This document shows, piece by piece, positions 7,101-15,245 of a DNA stretch of 23,533 bases (positions are counted from its first letter, which is position 1; every line of letters begins with the position of its first letter). The stretch comes from JAZKSG01 sp036626215 (GTDB lineage Archaea; Thermoplasmatota; E2; DHVEG-1): contig JAZKSG010000022.1 in NCBI GenBank assembly GCA_036626215.1, positions 1-23,533 on the forward strand. Direction: 5' to 3'. A program made the position numbers and the translations under genes. The notes beneath the pieces were generated by a model, which was not told the origin of the DNA, made no database searches, and worked only from the letters and a program-made list of their open reading frames with translations.

Positions 7101-7745
7101 TCTATGTCTCTTTATTGCATCCCAATCAGCTAACTCCGACATATCTTCATAATCTATCATATCGATTTTTTGTATTTCATGGCTGCTTCGGAATCCTTCA
7201 AAGAAATGTAAAAACGGTACAGAAGATTTAAGAGTAGATAGATGAGCCACCAAAGCTAAATCCATTATCTCCTGTAGAGAAGATGATGCAAGAAGTGCAA
7301 AACCTGTCTCCCTAACAGTCATAGAATCTTGATGATCTCCAAAAATAGATAAAACTTCAGCTGCAATAGAACGTGATGCAATATGGAAAACAGTAGGCAT
7401 CAACTCTCCAGCTATCTTATACATGTTAGGCATCATCAAAAGTAGTCCTTGTGAAGCAGTAAATGTAGTAGTATGTGCTCCAGCTGCCAGAGATCCATGT
7501 ATAGCTCCTGATGCTCCACCTTCTGACTGCATTTCGACGACTTTAACATTTTGTCCAAAAATGTTTTTTCTACCCTGAGCTGACCATTCATCAGCCATTT
7601 CTCCCATAGGTGAAGAAGGAGTAATCGGGTAAATAGCAGCTACATCGCTAAAAGCATATGCTACATGAGCTGCAGCGGTATTTCCATCAACTGATTTCCA
7701 TTTCTTTTCTTTGCCTGTGTTCTCTAATCCTACGTCTTCAGACAC
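4194..7745 (-). CDS. nifJ: single-chain pyruvate:ferredoxin oxidoreductase
   Basis: 1183 aa, all domains fused, close to bacterial PFOR length (about 1200). It oxidises pyruvate with CoA to acetyl-CoA and CO2, reducing ferredoxin. In order: pyruvate/TPP domain with PITPSSPMG (40-48); domain with GAGSTTAEE (288-296); linking gamma-like domain with GIGGDGTVGANK (434-445); a 2[4Fe-4S] ferredoxin insert with Cys700/703/706/710 and Cys756/759/762/766; TPP domain with proximal-cluster cysteines Cys824, Cys827, Cys852 and Cys1084, and GGDGWAYDIG (975-984) for Mg-TPP. Start is GTG at 7743-7745 with GAGGTGA (7752-7758) 6 nt upstream. Most archaea carry a multi-subunit POR, so this fused form suggests acquisition from bacteria. 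Key residues all seem intact. Confidence 0.96.
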   Translation of the reverse strand: MSEDVGLENTGKEKKWKSVDGNTAAAHVAYAFSDVAAIYPITPSSPMGEMADEWSAQGRKNIFGQNVKVVEMQSEGGASGAIHGSLAAGAHTTTFTASQGLLLMMPNMYKIAGELMPTVFHIASRSIAAEVLSIFGDHQDSMTVRETGFALLASSSLQEIMDLALVAHLSTLKSSVPFLHFFEGFRSSHEIQKIDMIDYEDMSELADWDAIKRHRERALNPEHPHIRMGAMGPDTYFQVRERGNEFYEKVPQIVQEEMDRVAELTGRQYHLFDYVGDPEAERVIVMMGAGSTTAEETVKYLNSKGEKVGLVKVRLYRPFAAEQFYDTIPDTVERIAVLDRTKEPGSYGEPLYLDVCSVFQQNNDTTTIVGGRYGLSSKEFTPTMAKTVFDNLKKDEPKNDFTIGIEDDLTNTSLELSEKIDTAPESTVRCKFWGIGGDGTVGANKNAIKIIGDNTDKYAQGYFQYDAKKSGGVTRSHLRFGDEPIKSRYLINTAEYIACHNPSYVDKYDILEGIKEGGTFVLNSPWTLEEMEEHFPAELKRKIAEKNLDFYNIDAVKIAKEVGLGKRINMVMQTVFFKLSEILPVDEAVELLKKAIEETYGHKGEEIVKMNNKAVDIALEKIEKIDYPDSWKNAEEEKTEVEEEEKPAFVKNVADMMSSLKGNDLKVSDFEPSGFFPLETTKYEKRGVAIDVPEWKPDKCIQCNQCAMVCPHAAIRPYLVTDEEAEKAPEGFEGIDAVGPGTDDYQFRIQVSPLDCVGCGNCADICPAPKEKAIVMKPKETQIEKQAPLHEYLDELPERTGGFDKYKVKGSQFKKPMLEYSGACPGCGETPYVKLITQLFGNRMIIANATGCSSIWGGYAPSVPWTLDENGHGPAWANSLFEDNAEYGFGMQLATSQRRENLKQKVEKTIEENAVEGELKQLLEEWLENFNQGDKTKELSLKIQEQLKDMDKEGVVEELWEDKDMFTKPSHWIIGGDGWAYDIGYGGLDHVLAMGEDVNVLVLDTEVYSNTGGQASKATPVGSVAKFAYSGKKTRKKDLGRMFMTYGYVYVAAVSMGADKNHLIKTLKEAESYPGPSIIIAYAPCINHGIKEGMGKAQEEEKTAVKTGYWPLYRYNPRLADEGKNPFQLDSGEPTESLHDFIMGEIRYNSLTRTFPEEAKNLHKKLEENVEERYKQYKKMAEE

Positions 7746-7879
7746 AACAATTCACCTCAAAATTTTAACTATACATCATTTATAGTACTATGTACCCCGT
7801 AACTAGGCCTCATAAATAAATATTTTGCATAATATGTTAAGGAAAGTAGTTCAACATAATCTGTCTCTAAGATTTTTCC

Positions 7880-7887
7880 AAAAAAAA
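7880..7887 (-). terminator. oligo-T terminator after RND exporter gene
   Basis: An A8 run on the plus strand reads as T8 on the minus strand, about 23 nt past the exporter stop codon. A typical archaeal oligo-T terminator position. It would separate the exporter transcript from PFOR. Confidence 0.4.
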
Positions 7888-7909
7888 GTCTTTTCTCTGA
7901 ACGTTTTTT

Positions 7910-10900
7910 TTATTTTTGTTTGTTGTTTTCGTCAACCTTTGTCCATTTGCCATCTACTTTTTTCATTCCATTAGTTGAAACAATGTAACCTTTACGTTTT
8001 TTACGCCATTTAGCCCATTTCACCAACGCCACAGGTAGAATCAATATAGACGTTAGCAGGGAATAAGTTATCGTTATAGCTAGGATGACACCAAACTGTT
8101 GTTGAGGCGGTATAGGTGCAAAAGCTAGTATACCAAAGCCACAGGCAGTTGTTAAAGCCGCAATTAATAATGCTCCTCCAGTATGGGAAATGGTTTCTTT
8201 CATAGCATCTGTAACATCCCCTGTTCTGTCTGCTACTAGCCTGAAACGTTCAGTGGCATGAATAGAATAGTCTATACCTATACCAATGGTTATACTCGTA
8301 ATAGTTATAGTTAAACTGTTTAAAGTGTAACCTATGAAATACATGCTTCCAAGAATCCATAACATGGTGACTGTTACTGGTATCATAGCTATTAAACCAA
8401 GTAGAGGATTTCTATAAGCAAGTATCAACACTATAGCGGCAAGCAGTATCGAGATGAGTGTCGAAAGAGTTTGACTTTCGTTTAAAGAACTGGTTATGGT
8501 TAGAGTTATAATATTTGATCCAGTCACTATAGATGTGCATTCTCCATATTCTGTTACATCGTTCTGGAGTTCACGTTTTATAACCTCCATCTGTTTATCC
8601 GCGCTTTCTCCGTTTGCCCCTATAGCTGAAGAGATATAAACTCGTATAACTGTGGCGTCATAAGAAGAATCTTCTTTATGCAGTACATTCCTTATTTGTC
8701 CACCAGTAGTATCCATTTCAAATTTTTTATCCTGAATTTCCCTCATATCCATTTTTTCTATATCTATATTTTGTAAATCCGCTGTTTTTTTGCTATAGAG
8801 ATAGTCATATAGTTCCTTGACATCTTCATCAGATCTAGGTATCCCTGTTTCAGGGTTAATATTATATTCCTTGATCAAAGAATTGTTTAGACTTATTGCT
8901 TCTTGAATAACAGTGTAAACACTTTGTGTTTTTAGACTACCATCAGGGTTTCTAGCTACAAACGTATCATCTTTTAGATTATCGTGCGTTTCTTTAATCC
9001 CTTTCAGAGTTTCTACAGAAGCTACATCTCCCTCAATAAGAATATAATCTTGTTGTTGACTGCTAGAAGGAAAGTTAGCTCCTATCTTCTCAAACAACTC
9101 AATTGAAGGTGTATCTGAGGGAACATATTGATCCAAATCAAAACTTGTTTGAAGCTGGTAGGCGCCGGTGGCAAAGAGAAGAGAAATAACAACCATAATC
9201 AAAAGTATCTTTTTCCTATGTTTAATCACTGCTTGAGATACTTTACCCATCACAACATTTACATCAAAAATTTTGAGTTTAGATGTTTTAACATGGTTTT
9301 TTCTATCAAGCAAATATCTCATCGCGGGAAGAATAGTTATAGCCGTGATAAAAGTAAAAGCTACTCCCAGAGCTAACAGTATACCAAAGTTTTTAACACC
9401 TGGAACTGTAGCCGATAAAAACGATAGAAAGGCTATAACGGTGGTAACCATAGCGAGAAACATAGCTCCACCAACATCTTTAACCGAGTTTAATATTGCT
9501 TCAGATGGATTTTTTCCGTCATCTATCTCAGATCTATAATTATGGAATAAATGTACAGCATAATCCACCCCTAAACCTAATACCAAAGGTATGAGTGCTA
9601 CATGCATCACACTAAAAGACATACCAAGGATAACCAATGTTCCAAAAAGCCAAATTGTCGCTATCAGAAGAGTCAACATCGGAAGGATTACATATGATAG
9701 TCTTCTAAAATTGAGAAATAAAATTACAAAAACAATGATAAAAATCGACGGTGCTATAAACTGATTTGCTTCCGATGTCACTTTGTTAATATCCGATGAT
9801 ACCACTCCTTGACCGGTGGCTTTAGCTGATACAAAACTTCTTTCTTTATCAAGTTGATTTAAACTGTCTACAATCAACCGGTTTACGTTGATAGTTTCCG
9901 AGTACCCCTGAGTTGCAGATAAATTCAACTCAAGTATTATCAGACTAGAAGAAGGTCTATAACTCTCCCGATATTCTTTGGAGATAAATCCTTCTGTCCC
10001 GACTTTAATGTCGTCATAAAAAGTGGGTTTTATAAAAAGTATCTTTTTTTCCTTCTCGGTGGTATCCGCGTTTTTCCATTGGGATTCTATATCTTTTAAA
10101 GCTATTTTGTCAGGTAAAGGCATATTTTGATCTGCATTTTTGAAAAAATCGTCGAAATCTTCTACAGATATATCTCCCACTCTTTTTAGTATCCTGTCTG
10201 CTATCCCACTTAGTATCGGTTTTTGTTGCCATTTCTGGATTTTGTTTAGTATATAGCTACGATTTGTTTCTACTCTCAGCCATCCAGTGCCCAATGGATT
10301 CTTAAAATATCTGCATCCAATAGAGAGGTTGGATAGTTTAGCTGGAAGTGAAAACGACCCCAGCTGAGTAGCTATACCATATCGTCCTAACTCTTCTCTG
10401 TTTACTTCGATATTTATCTGATTTTTGTTTTTATTAAGATCCATTTCTCCTGTTTCGAGAGGTAGAGGAAAATACATTCCGCTGTTTGGTGGTTTAACCC
10501 ATAGATATACCTTTTTTTCGTATGTGTTGAACAGCTCCCGGTTTTTAACATTTTGAAACAAATTTTTAATATTCGGCAGGATTCCTTCTCCTATCGTCCA
10601 AAGAGGATGTTTAGGTTCGATATGTGCTGCTATACGGTAGTCGATATCCATTTCTTCTGTTAATGTTAGAGTATTTTCAAAATCGATATACCATTCAAGA
10701 GTGTTGGTAAAAATAAGGGGATTTTTCAATGATTTTTCAATCTCTGAAAGGTCATAGACGTTTATAGTGAAAGACATCGTTTTGTTATTATATCCTATAT
10801 CTCCATTTTTTATATCTAGGCTGTCTAGTTTTTTACCTCTTAACAAATTAGGAAAAACCCGATAATTTGTTTTTTCATTAGAGTCATCATTTTGTAGAAT

Positions 10901-11341
10901 TTTGATTTCTTTTTCAGGCTCTGAGAACAAATCATCCAAAATAGTGTTTATCTGTTCATCTGTACATTCGTCAACACTTTTGCCGTATTCTATCTGAGAG
11001 ATTTGATTGATGAAAGTTACGCCACTTATAGCACTGTCAACCTCTTCTTTTTCAACCAGATTCTGTTGGATGTAATATTGCTCTCTGATGGCGTCAGGTG
11101 TGAGTATATGTTCTGATTCTTCGCTGTTAATATATAGAAACATTGTTTGTTTGTCTTGACCGAAATAGTTTGTGATTCTGTTACTTGCGGTAACTACTTC
11201 TTCCTTTGGCATGAAATCTTCGGTTTGTGTTTTCATCTCTATCTGAGGTAGACGAGTCGATAAACCTATGGTTATGATTAAAACTAAGATGATTGTTAGC
11301 CATGGTTTTTTTACTATAAAGTTACCGATTTTCTCTAACAT
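7910..11341 (-). CDS. RND superfamily (MMPL-type) membrane exporter
   Basis: 1143 aa with two repeated MMPL/RND halves, about 12 membrane helices. TM1 is at 13-28, TM2-6 at about 530-676, TM7 at about 711-727 and TM8-12 at about 958-1105. Each half has the family's glycine-aspartate motif in TM4 and TM10: LGLGVDYAVHLF (588-599) and IGIGIDYSIHAT (1019-1030). The first exterior loop is about 500 residues and the second about 225, so the halves are strongly asymmetric. Relatives export lipids, hopanoids or other hydrophobic molecules using an ion gradient; substrate here is unknown. It ends in a short charged cytoplasmic tail. ATG start at 11339-11341. It is upstream of PFOR on the same strand, but 164 nt away with oligo-T between. 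Confidence 0.88.
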   Translation of the reverse strand: MLEKIGNFIVKKPWLTIILVLIITIGLSTRLPQIEMKTQTEDFMPKEEVVTASNRITNYFGQDKQTMFLYINSEESEHILTPDAIREQYYIQQNLVEKEEVDSAISGVTFINQISQIEYGKSVDECTDEQINTILDDLFSEPEKEIKILQNDDSNEKTNYRVFPNLLRGKKLDSLDIKNGDIGYNNKTMSFTINVYDLSEIEKSLKNPLIFTNTLEWYIDFENTLTLTEEMDIDYRIAAHIEPKHPLWTIGEGILPNIKNLFQNVKNRELFNTYEKKVYLWVKPPNSGMYFPLPLETGEMDLNKNKNQINIEVNREELGRYGIATQLGSFSLPAKLSNLSIGCRYFKNPLGTGWLRVETNRSYILNKIQKWQQKPILSGIADRILKRVGDISVEDFDDFFKNADQNMPLPDKIALKDIESQWKNADTTEKEKKILFIKPTFYDDIKVGTEGFISKEYRESYRPSSSLIILELNLSATQGYSETINVNRLIVDSLNQLDKERSFVSAKATGQGVVSSDINKVTSEANQFIAPSIFIIVFVILFLNFRRLSYVILPMLTLLIATIWLFGTLVILGMSFSVMHVALIPLVLGLGVDYAVHLFHNYRSEIDDGKNPSEAILNSVKDVGGAMFLAMVTTVIAFLSFLSATVPGVKNFGILLALGVAFTFITAITILPAMRYLLDRKNHVKTSKLKIFDVNVVMGKVSQAVIKHRKKILLIMVVISLLFATGAYQLQTSFDLDQYVPSDTPSIELFEKIGANFPSSSQQQDYILIEGDVASVETLKGIKETHDNLKDDTFVARNPDGSLKTQSVYTVIQEAISLNNSLIKEYNINPETGIPRSDEDVKELYDYLYSKKTADLQNIDIEKMDMREIQDKKFEMDTTGGQIRNVLHKEDSSYDATVIRVYISSAIGANGESADKQMEVIKRELQNDVTEYGECTSIVTGSNIITLTITSSLNESQTLSTLISILLAAIVLILAYRNPLLGLIAMIPVTVTMLWILGSMYFIGYTLNSLTITITSITIGIGIDYSIHATERFRLVADRTGDVTDAMKETISHTGGALLIAALTTACGFGILAFAPIPPQQQFGVILAITITYSLLTSILILPVALVKWAKWRKKRKGYIVSTNGMKKVDGKWTKVDENNKQK

Positions 11342-11607
11342 ATTTTTTTTAGTTTTCCTCGTTAGATTATGCTTTAAAATAACTGACTTATTAGTTTTTC
11401 AGCCTATAATATAATCTCCCTTTTATATCTTGTTCATAATATTTATCTTTTATACTATATTACTTTTATTGTACATTAGTTATTAACCTGAATAATTTCA
11501 ATCCAAGAAAACAACTTTTTTCATCACGTTTTCCTATTTAAATATCATAAACATTAAATAACAGTCGATAATAACCACCTTCAGAAAGGTTTGGAGGATA
11601 AAAAAAT
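11342..11607. promoter_or_regulatory. divergent promoter region (RND exporter / hppA)
   Basis: 266 nt between two divergent genes. TTTAAATA (11536-11543) is a candidate TATA for hppA, giving a leader of about 40 nt that contains GGAGGA (11593-11598). On the minus strand a TTATTTTAAAG-like element near 11372-11382 fits a short-leader promoter for the exporter. I see no operators or RNA genes in the rest. Confidence 0.4.
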
Positions 11608-13707
11608 ATGGATCTTTCGATAATGATACCGATATCTGGAATAATAGCCCTGTTTTTTGGGATATATCTATATTTTTCTGTAAAAAGTCAAGACGCTGGA
11701 AACGAAAAAATGCAGCAGATAAGCGGCTCGATTAGAGAGGGAGCGATGGCTTTCTTAAACAGTGAATACCGCGTGTTAATCGTTTTTGTTATAGTTGTGG
11801 CTTTAGTCTTGTATGCCGCTTCGTTCATAGAAGATAGCATGATGCATTGGGGTTTATCTCTATCATTTGTAGTTGGAGCAGTTTTTTCAGCAGCTGCCGG
11901 AAACATAGGTATGCGTATAGCTACCCTTGCCAATGTCCGTGCTGCACAAGGATCAAAAAACAGTCTCGGAAAAGGTCTAAAAGTAGCTTTCTCCAGTGGA
12001 GCAGTCATGGGGATGTGTGTAGTAGGACTTGGATTATTAGGAATTATAGGACTCTACACATTGTTCAACAGTATAATTGATTTAGATTTTGTAACAACAA
12101 CCAACATCCTTTTCGGCTTCGGCTTCGGAGCTTCATCAATAGCATTATTCGCTCGTGTAGGCGGCGGTATATATACCAAATCAGCTGACGTAGGAGCAGA
12201 CCTAGTTGGAAAAGTAGAATCAGGAATACCTGAAGACGACCCGCGTAATCCAGCAGCAATTGCAGATCAAGTTGGAGACAACGTTGGCGATGTAGCTGGT
12301 ATGGGCGCAGATTTATTCGAATCATATGTTGATTCAATCATAGCCACAATGGCGCTAGCGGCTCTCGCTGCTGCAGCTGTAGGCAGCAAGTTTTTTGTTC
12401 CTACAGAATATGGAGAAAACACAATACTCCTACCTTTATTGATAGCTGCAATGGGTATTTTTGCTTCAATAATAAGCGTTATAGTTGTTTTTGGATGGAA
12501 AGGTAAAAACGTTTACGGCGCCCTTCGATATTCACTATTCATAGGAGCTATTTTAACCGCAGTTTTCGGCGGTATAACCATCTGGTATGTTTTAGAGGGA
12601 GAATTAGCTCCATTCTATGCGATGATAGCTGGCCTGGTAGCAGGAGTAATAATTGGTTTAAGTACCGAATATTTCACCTCGGATAAACAACCTCCGGCGC
12701 AGGGGATCGGTAAATCCGCCGAAACCGGACCTGCCACCGTAATCATAGAAGGTATGAAAATAGGTATGTTAAGCACTGTTATACCAATAATTGCGGTAGT
12801 AGTGGCGATGCTTACAGCCTATTATTTCGCCGGTTTTTACGGTGTAGCAATATCCGCTGTGGGGATGTTAAGCATTCTAGGTGTATCACTTGCAGCTGAC
12901 TGCTACGGCCCTGTAGCAGATAACGCTGAAGGAATATCAGAGATGGCTGGTATGGGCAAACAGGTACGTGAAAGAACAGAGCAACTTGATGCCGCTGGAA
13001 ATACAACAGCTGCTATGGGTAAAGGATTTGCAATAGGCTCTGCAGCTATAACCTCCTTGGCGTTGATATTTACATATATAATGACAGCTAAAGAAATAGT
13101 AAAAGTCCAAGGATTCAACGTAGATCTTTCACTTTCACTTACCAACCCTCAACTCGTCGGAGGGATCTTCATCGGTGCCATGTTACCATTTGTTTTCTCA
13201 GCCTTTACACTGGGGGCTGTAGGTCGTGCAGCACATGCAATGGTTGAAGAAGTACGTTACCAATTCAAAAAATTCAACCTTTTAGAAAGCGATGAAAACA
13301 AACCAGATTATCAACGATGTGTAAAAATAAGTACTACTAATGCTTTGAAAGAAATGGTTCTACCAGGAGTTATGGCTGTGGTTTCACCAATCATAGTTGG
13401 AATACTTCTTGGACCTATAGGTCTTGGAGGTTTACTCATTGGCTCTATCTCAACAGGTTTCTTACTAGCTGTATTTCTGGCTAACGCAGGTGGAGCATGG
13501 GATAACGGTAAGAAATACATCGAAGATGGAAACCTTGGTGGAAAAGGATCGGATGCGCATAAAGCAACGATTATAGGTGACACAGTAGGTGATCCATGTA
13601 AAGATACTTCTGGACCATCGTTGAACATTTTGATAAAACTGATGTCTATTGTATCTCTGGTGTTTCTGCCGTTGATACTATACATCTATAATCTGCTGAT
13701 GACATAA
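11608..13707 (+). CDS. hppA: membrane-bound ion-pumping pyrophosphatase (K+-dependent type)
   Basis: 699 aa, about 16 membrane helices, usual length. It couples hydrolysis of cytoplasmic PPi to export of H+ or Na+. PPi/Mg-binding motifs are intact: DVGADLVGK (194-202), DDPRNP (210-215), DNVGDVAG (224-231) and a C-terminal GDTVGDPCKDTSGP. In GNTTAAMGKG (464-473) the two diagnostic positions are Ala468 and Gly471, not Lys and Thr, which places it in the K+-dependent class. Glu238 in DLFESY occupies the position of the TM6 gate glutamate of the Thermotoga maritima Na+ enzyme, so Na+ transport is possible; sequence does not settle Na+ versus H+. ATG11608 has GGAGGA 9 nt upstream. Confidence 0.96.
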   Translation: MDLSIMIPISGIIALFFGIYLYFSVKSQDAGNEKMQQISGSIREGAMAFLNSEYRVLIVFVIVVALVLYAASFIEDSMMHWGLSLSFVVGAVFSAAAGNIGMRIATLANVRAAQGSKNSLGKGLKVAFSSGAVMGMCVVGLGLLGIIGLYTLFNSIIDLDFVTTTNILFGFGFGASSIALFARVGGGIYTKSADVGADLVGKVESGIPEDDPRNPAAIADQVGDNVGDVAGMGADLFESYVDSIIATMALAALAAAAVGSKFFVPTEYGENTILLPLLIAAMGIFASIISVIVVFGWKGKNVYGALRYSLFIGAILTAVFGGITIWYVLEGELAPFYAMIAGLVAGVIIGLSTEYFTSDKQPPAQGIGKSAETGPATVIIEGMKIGMLSTVIPIIAVVVAMLTAYYFAGFYGVAISAVGMLSILGVSLAADCYGPVADNAEGISEMAGMGKQVRERTEQLDAAGNTTAAMGKGFAIGSAAITSLALIFTYIMTAKEIVKVQGFNVDLSLSLTNPQLVGGIFIGAMLPFVFSAFTLGAVGRAAHAMVEEVRYQFKKFNLLESDENKPDYQRCVKISTTNALKEMVLPGVMAVVSPIIVGILLGPIGLGGLLIGSISTGFLLAVFLANAGGAWDNGKKYIEDGNLGGKGSDAHKATIIGDTVGDPCKDTSGPSLNILIKLMSIVSLVFLPLILYIYNLLMT

Positions 13708-13786
13708 AAACATCCGTATCTTCCATTTTTTTCCAAAAAGGTTTTATTCTTATTTTTTATCATACTTTGATAGGGTTGCACAAGTT

Positions 13787-14077
13787 ATGAGAGAATATAA
13801 AATAAAAAAAGGTTATCATCCAGACATAGAGGCTTTAGTTGATGACTATTTTGGAGAAAAAGGAGACATTGAAGAAGGTATTGAATTCGAAACTGAAGGC
13901 ATCGGTAAAATCCATATGAAACGTGATGGAAAATCTTTCTATGTCGACATTGATCCACCAGAGAAACCTAGTGGAGACTATAGTATAATCAAAAAATGGA
14001 ACAAATTTTTGTACGAAGCTACTGGCCGCACAGCTAAAGAACGAAAAAAACGTTTTGGTAAAGTTAAGAAAAAATAA
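13787..14077 (+). CDS. DUF5611-like small archaeal protein
   Basis: 96-aa soluble, highly charged protein beginning MREYKIKKGYHPDIE and ending in a lysine-rich tail that includes EATGRTAKERKKR. The start and the ATG-x-TAKER segment resemble the DUF5611 family that I know from methanogens and related archaea; this is from memory. Function is unknown, and the basic C-terminus could bind nucleic acid. It is preceded by a T-rich TATA-like stretch (13741-13760) and follows hppA by 79 nt on the same strand. It converges with the transaldolase gene, whose stop is 25 nt away. Confidence 0.7.
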   Translation: MREYKIKKGYHPDIEALVDDYFGEKGDIEEGIEFETEGIGKIHMKRDGKSFYVDIDPPEKPSGDYSIIKKWNKFLYEATGRTAKERKKRFGKVKKK

Positions 14078-14102
14078 AAAATTTTACTTTTTTTTGTTTT
14101 CT

Positions 14103-14765
14103 TTATTTTTCGACTTTTTCCCAGTCGTCTAGGAATTTTTGTATTCCTTTGTCTGTCAGAGGATGATTAGGCATTTTCCTTAGTACTTTTGGAGGGATTG
14201 TTGCAATATGTGCCCCTATTCTAGCTGCTTCAATCACATGCATAGGATGTCTAATACTAGCGACGATTACTTGTGTATCGATATAATCATAGCTGTTGAA
14301 CATTTCCATTATCTCGTGTACAACCATCATTCCGTCTTTTCCACGGTCATCTAATCTACCTATGAATGGACTGACATATGTCGCTCCGGCTTTAGCAGCT
14401 AGAAACGCTTGGTTAGCTGAAAATACAAGGGTTACGTTTGTTTTTATTCCTTCTTTTTTGAGTTGTGAAACTGCTTTTAATCCTTCTGTAGTCATCGGTA
14501 TTTTAACGGTAGCATTTTCCCTATGTTTTTTATCGACTTTGGAAACCAGTTCTTTTGCTTCCTCTACCATGTCATCTGCTTTTTCACTTACTACTTCCAA
14601 ACTTATTGATCCATCTACTATCTCGAAGATTTCTTCTATTATCTCTTGGAAGCTTCTCCCACTTCTTTTTACCAACGTTGGATTGGTTGTAACCCCGTCT
14701 ACTACGCCCCATGATGCAAACTCTTTTATTTCATCTAAATCTGCTGTGTCTACAAATATTTTCAT
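14103..14765 (-). CDS. tal: transaldolase (small, FSA/TalC-type subfamily)
   Basis: 220 aa from ATG14765, preceded by GAGGT (14775-14779) at 9 nt; an upstream in-frame extension lacks such support. It is the short class-I aldolase barrel that transfers a dihydroxyacetone unit between sugar phosphates in the non-oxidative pentose phosphate pathway. The Schiff-base lysine is Lys88 in ATVKIPMTTEG. The residue after YVSP is Phe134, in the place of Tyr131 of E. coli fructose-6-phosphate aldolase; Phe there is the transaldolase-type residue, so I favour transaldolase over FSA. Asp6 (VDTAD) and TTNPT (26-30) are also conserved. It converges with the DUF5611-like gene. The epimerase for the same pathway lies about 480 nt away on the other strand. 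Confidence 0.9.
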   Translation of the reverse strand: MKIFVDTADLDEIKEFASWGVVDGVTTNPTLVKRSGRSFQEIIEEIFEIVDGSISLEVVSEKADDMVEEAKELVSKVDKKHRENATVKIPMTTEGLKAVSQLKKEGIKTNVTLVFSANQAFLAAKAGATYVSPFIGRLDDRGKDGMMVVHEIMEMFNSYDYIDTQVIVASIRHPMHVIEAARIGAHIATIPPKVLRKMPNHPLTDKGIQKFLDDWEKVEK

Positions 14766-14930
14766 AATTCTTTTACCTCGCCCAAAACAAATATAATTTT
14801 TTGATTTCACCAATCGGTATATACTTGTTATTCATAACTTTTTGGATGTTTTATATTTATACATTTTTATATAGATACTTTTGTAGGCTTCTTCTTATGG
14901 CTATTTTTGGATATATTTGAAAAAATCAAA

Positions 14931-14941
14931 ACATATATATA
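14931..14941 (+). promoter_or_regulatory. TATA box of AbrB gene
   Basis: ACATATATATA about 45-50 nt upstream of ATG14983, predicting a transcript start near 14961 and a leader of about 20 nt that still contains the GAGGG ribosome binding site. This favours ATG14983 over upstream in-frame ATGs. Confidence 0.4.
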
Positions 14942-14982
14942 TCCAGGCATACATTATGTTTCTTGCTGGTGAGGGATGGGAG

Positions 14983-15138
14983 ATGCCTCTAACAAGGAAA
15001 GCCCGAGTAGTAGGAAGCAGCTTGGTGTTGACAATACCAAGCCAACTTGCAAAAGCACATGATATTAATGATGGAGACGACATAGAAATAATACCCATAG
15101 GTATGGCGGAGTTCAAAATCAGAAAAGTAAAAAAATAA
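14983..15138 (+). CDS. AbrB/SpoVT-family DNA-binding protein
   Basis: 51 aa, the size of one swapped-hairpin AbrB domain: MPLTRKARVVGSSLVLTIPS, then QLAKAHDINDGDDIEIIPIG and a short basic tail. Such domains dimerise into a DNA-binding barrel and act as transcription factors or antitoxins. The GSSLVLTIPSQLAK core is the typical signature. ATG14983 has GAGGG (14971-14975) at 7 nt; two further in-frame ATGs (14917 and 14956) lie in or before the predicted promoter or lack a site. No toxin gene (PIN, MazF) is adjacent, since the next gene is rpe, so it is probably a stand-alone regulator, as is common in archaea. Confidence 0.85.
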   Translation: MPLTRKARVVGSSLVLTIPSQLAKAHDINDGDDIEIIPIGMAEFKIRKVKK

Positions 15139-15200
15139 AAATCGCTTTTTGTCTCCATCTATATATTTCCAAAAAACGTTTGGATTAATTTTTCATTCAG

Positions 15201-15210
15201 TTTTATAAAG
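15201..15210 (+). promoter_or_regulatory. TATA box of rpe
   Basis: TTTTATAAAG about 40 nt upstream of ATG15246, predicting a start near 15231 and a very short leader. No Shine-Dalgarno motif is present before the ATG. Confidence 0.45.
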
Positions 15211-15245
15211 GATAAAAGTATACCATTTTTTTGGTAAAATATATT

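Noticed and set aside
14296..14796. 166-aa plus-strand frame over transaldolase
   Set aside because: The minus strand encodes an unmistakable transaldolase with all catalytic residues; this frame is its antisense shadow.
14983..15138. AbrB protein as the antitoxin of a toxin-antitoxin pair
   Set aside because: No toxin gene is adjacent on either side; the neighbours are transaldolase and rpe.
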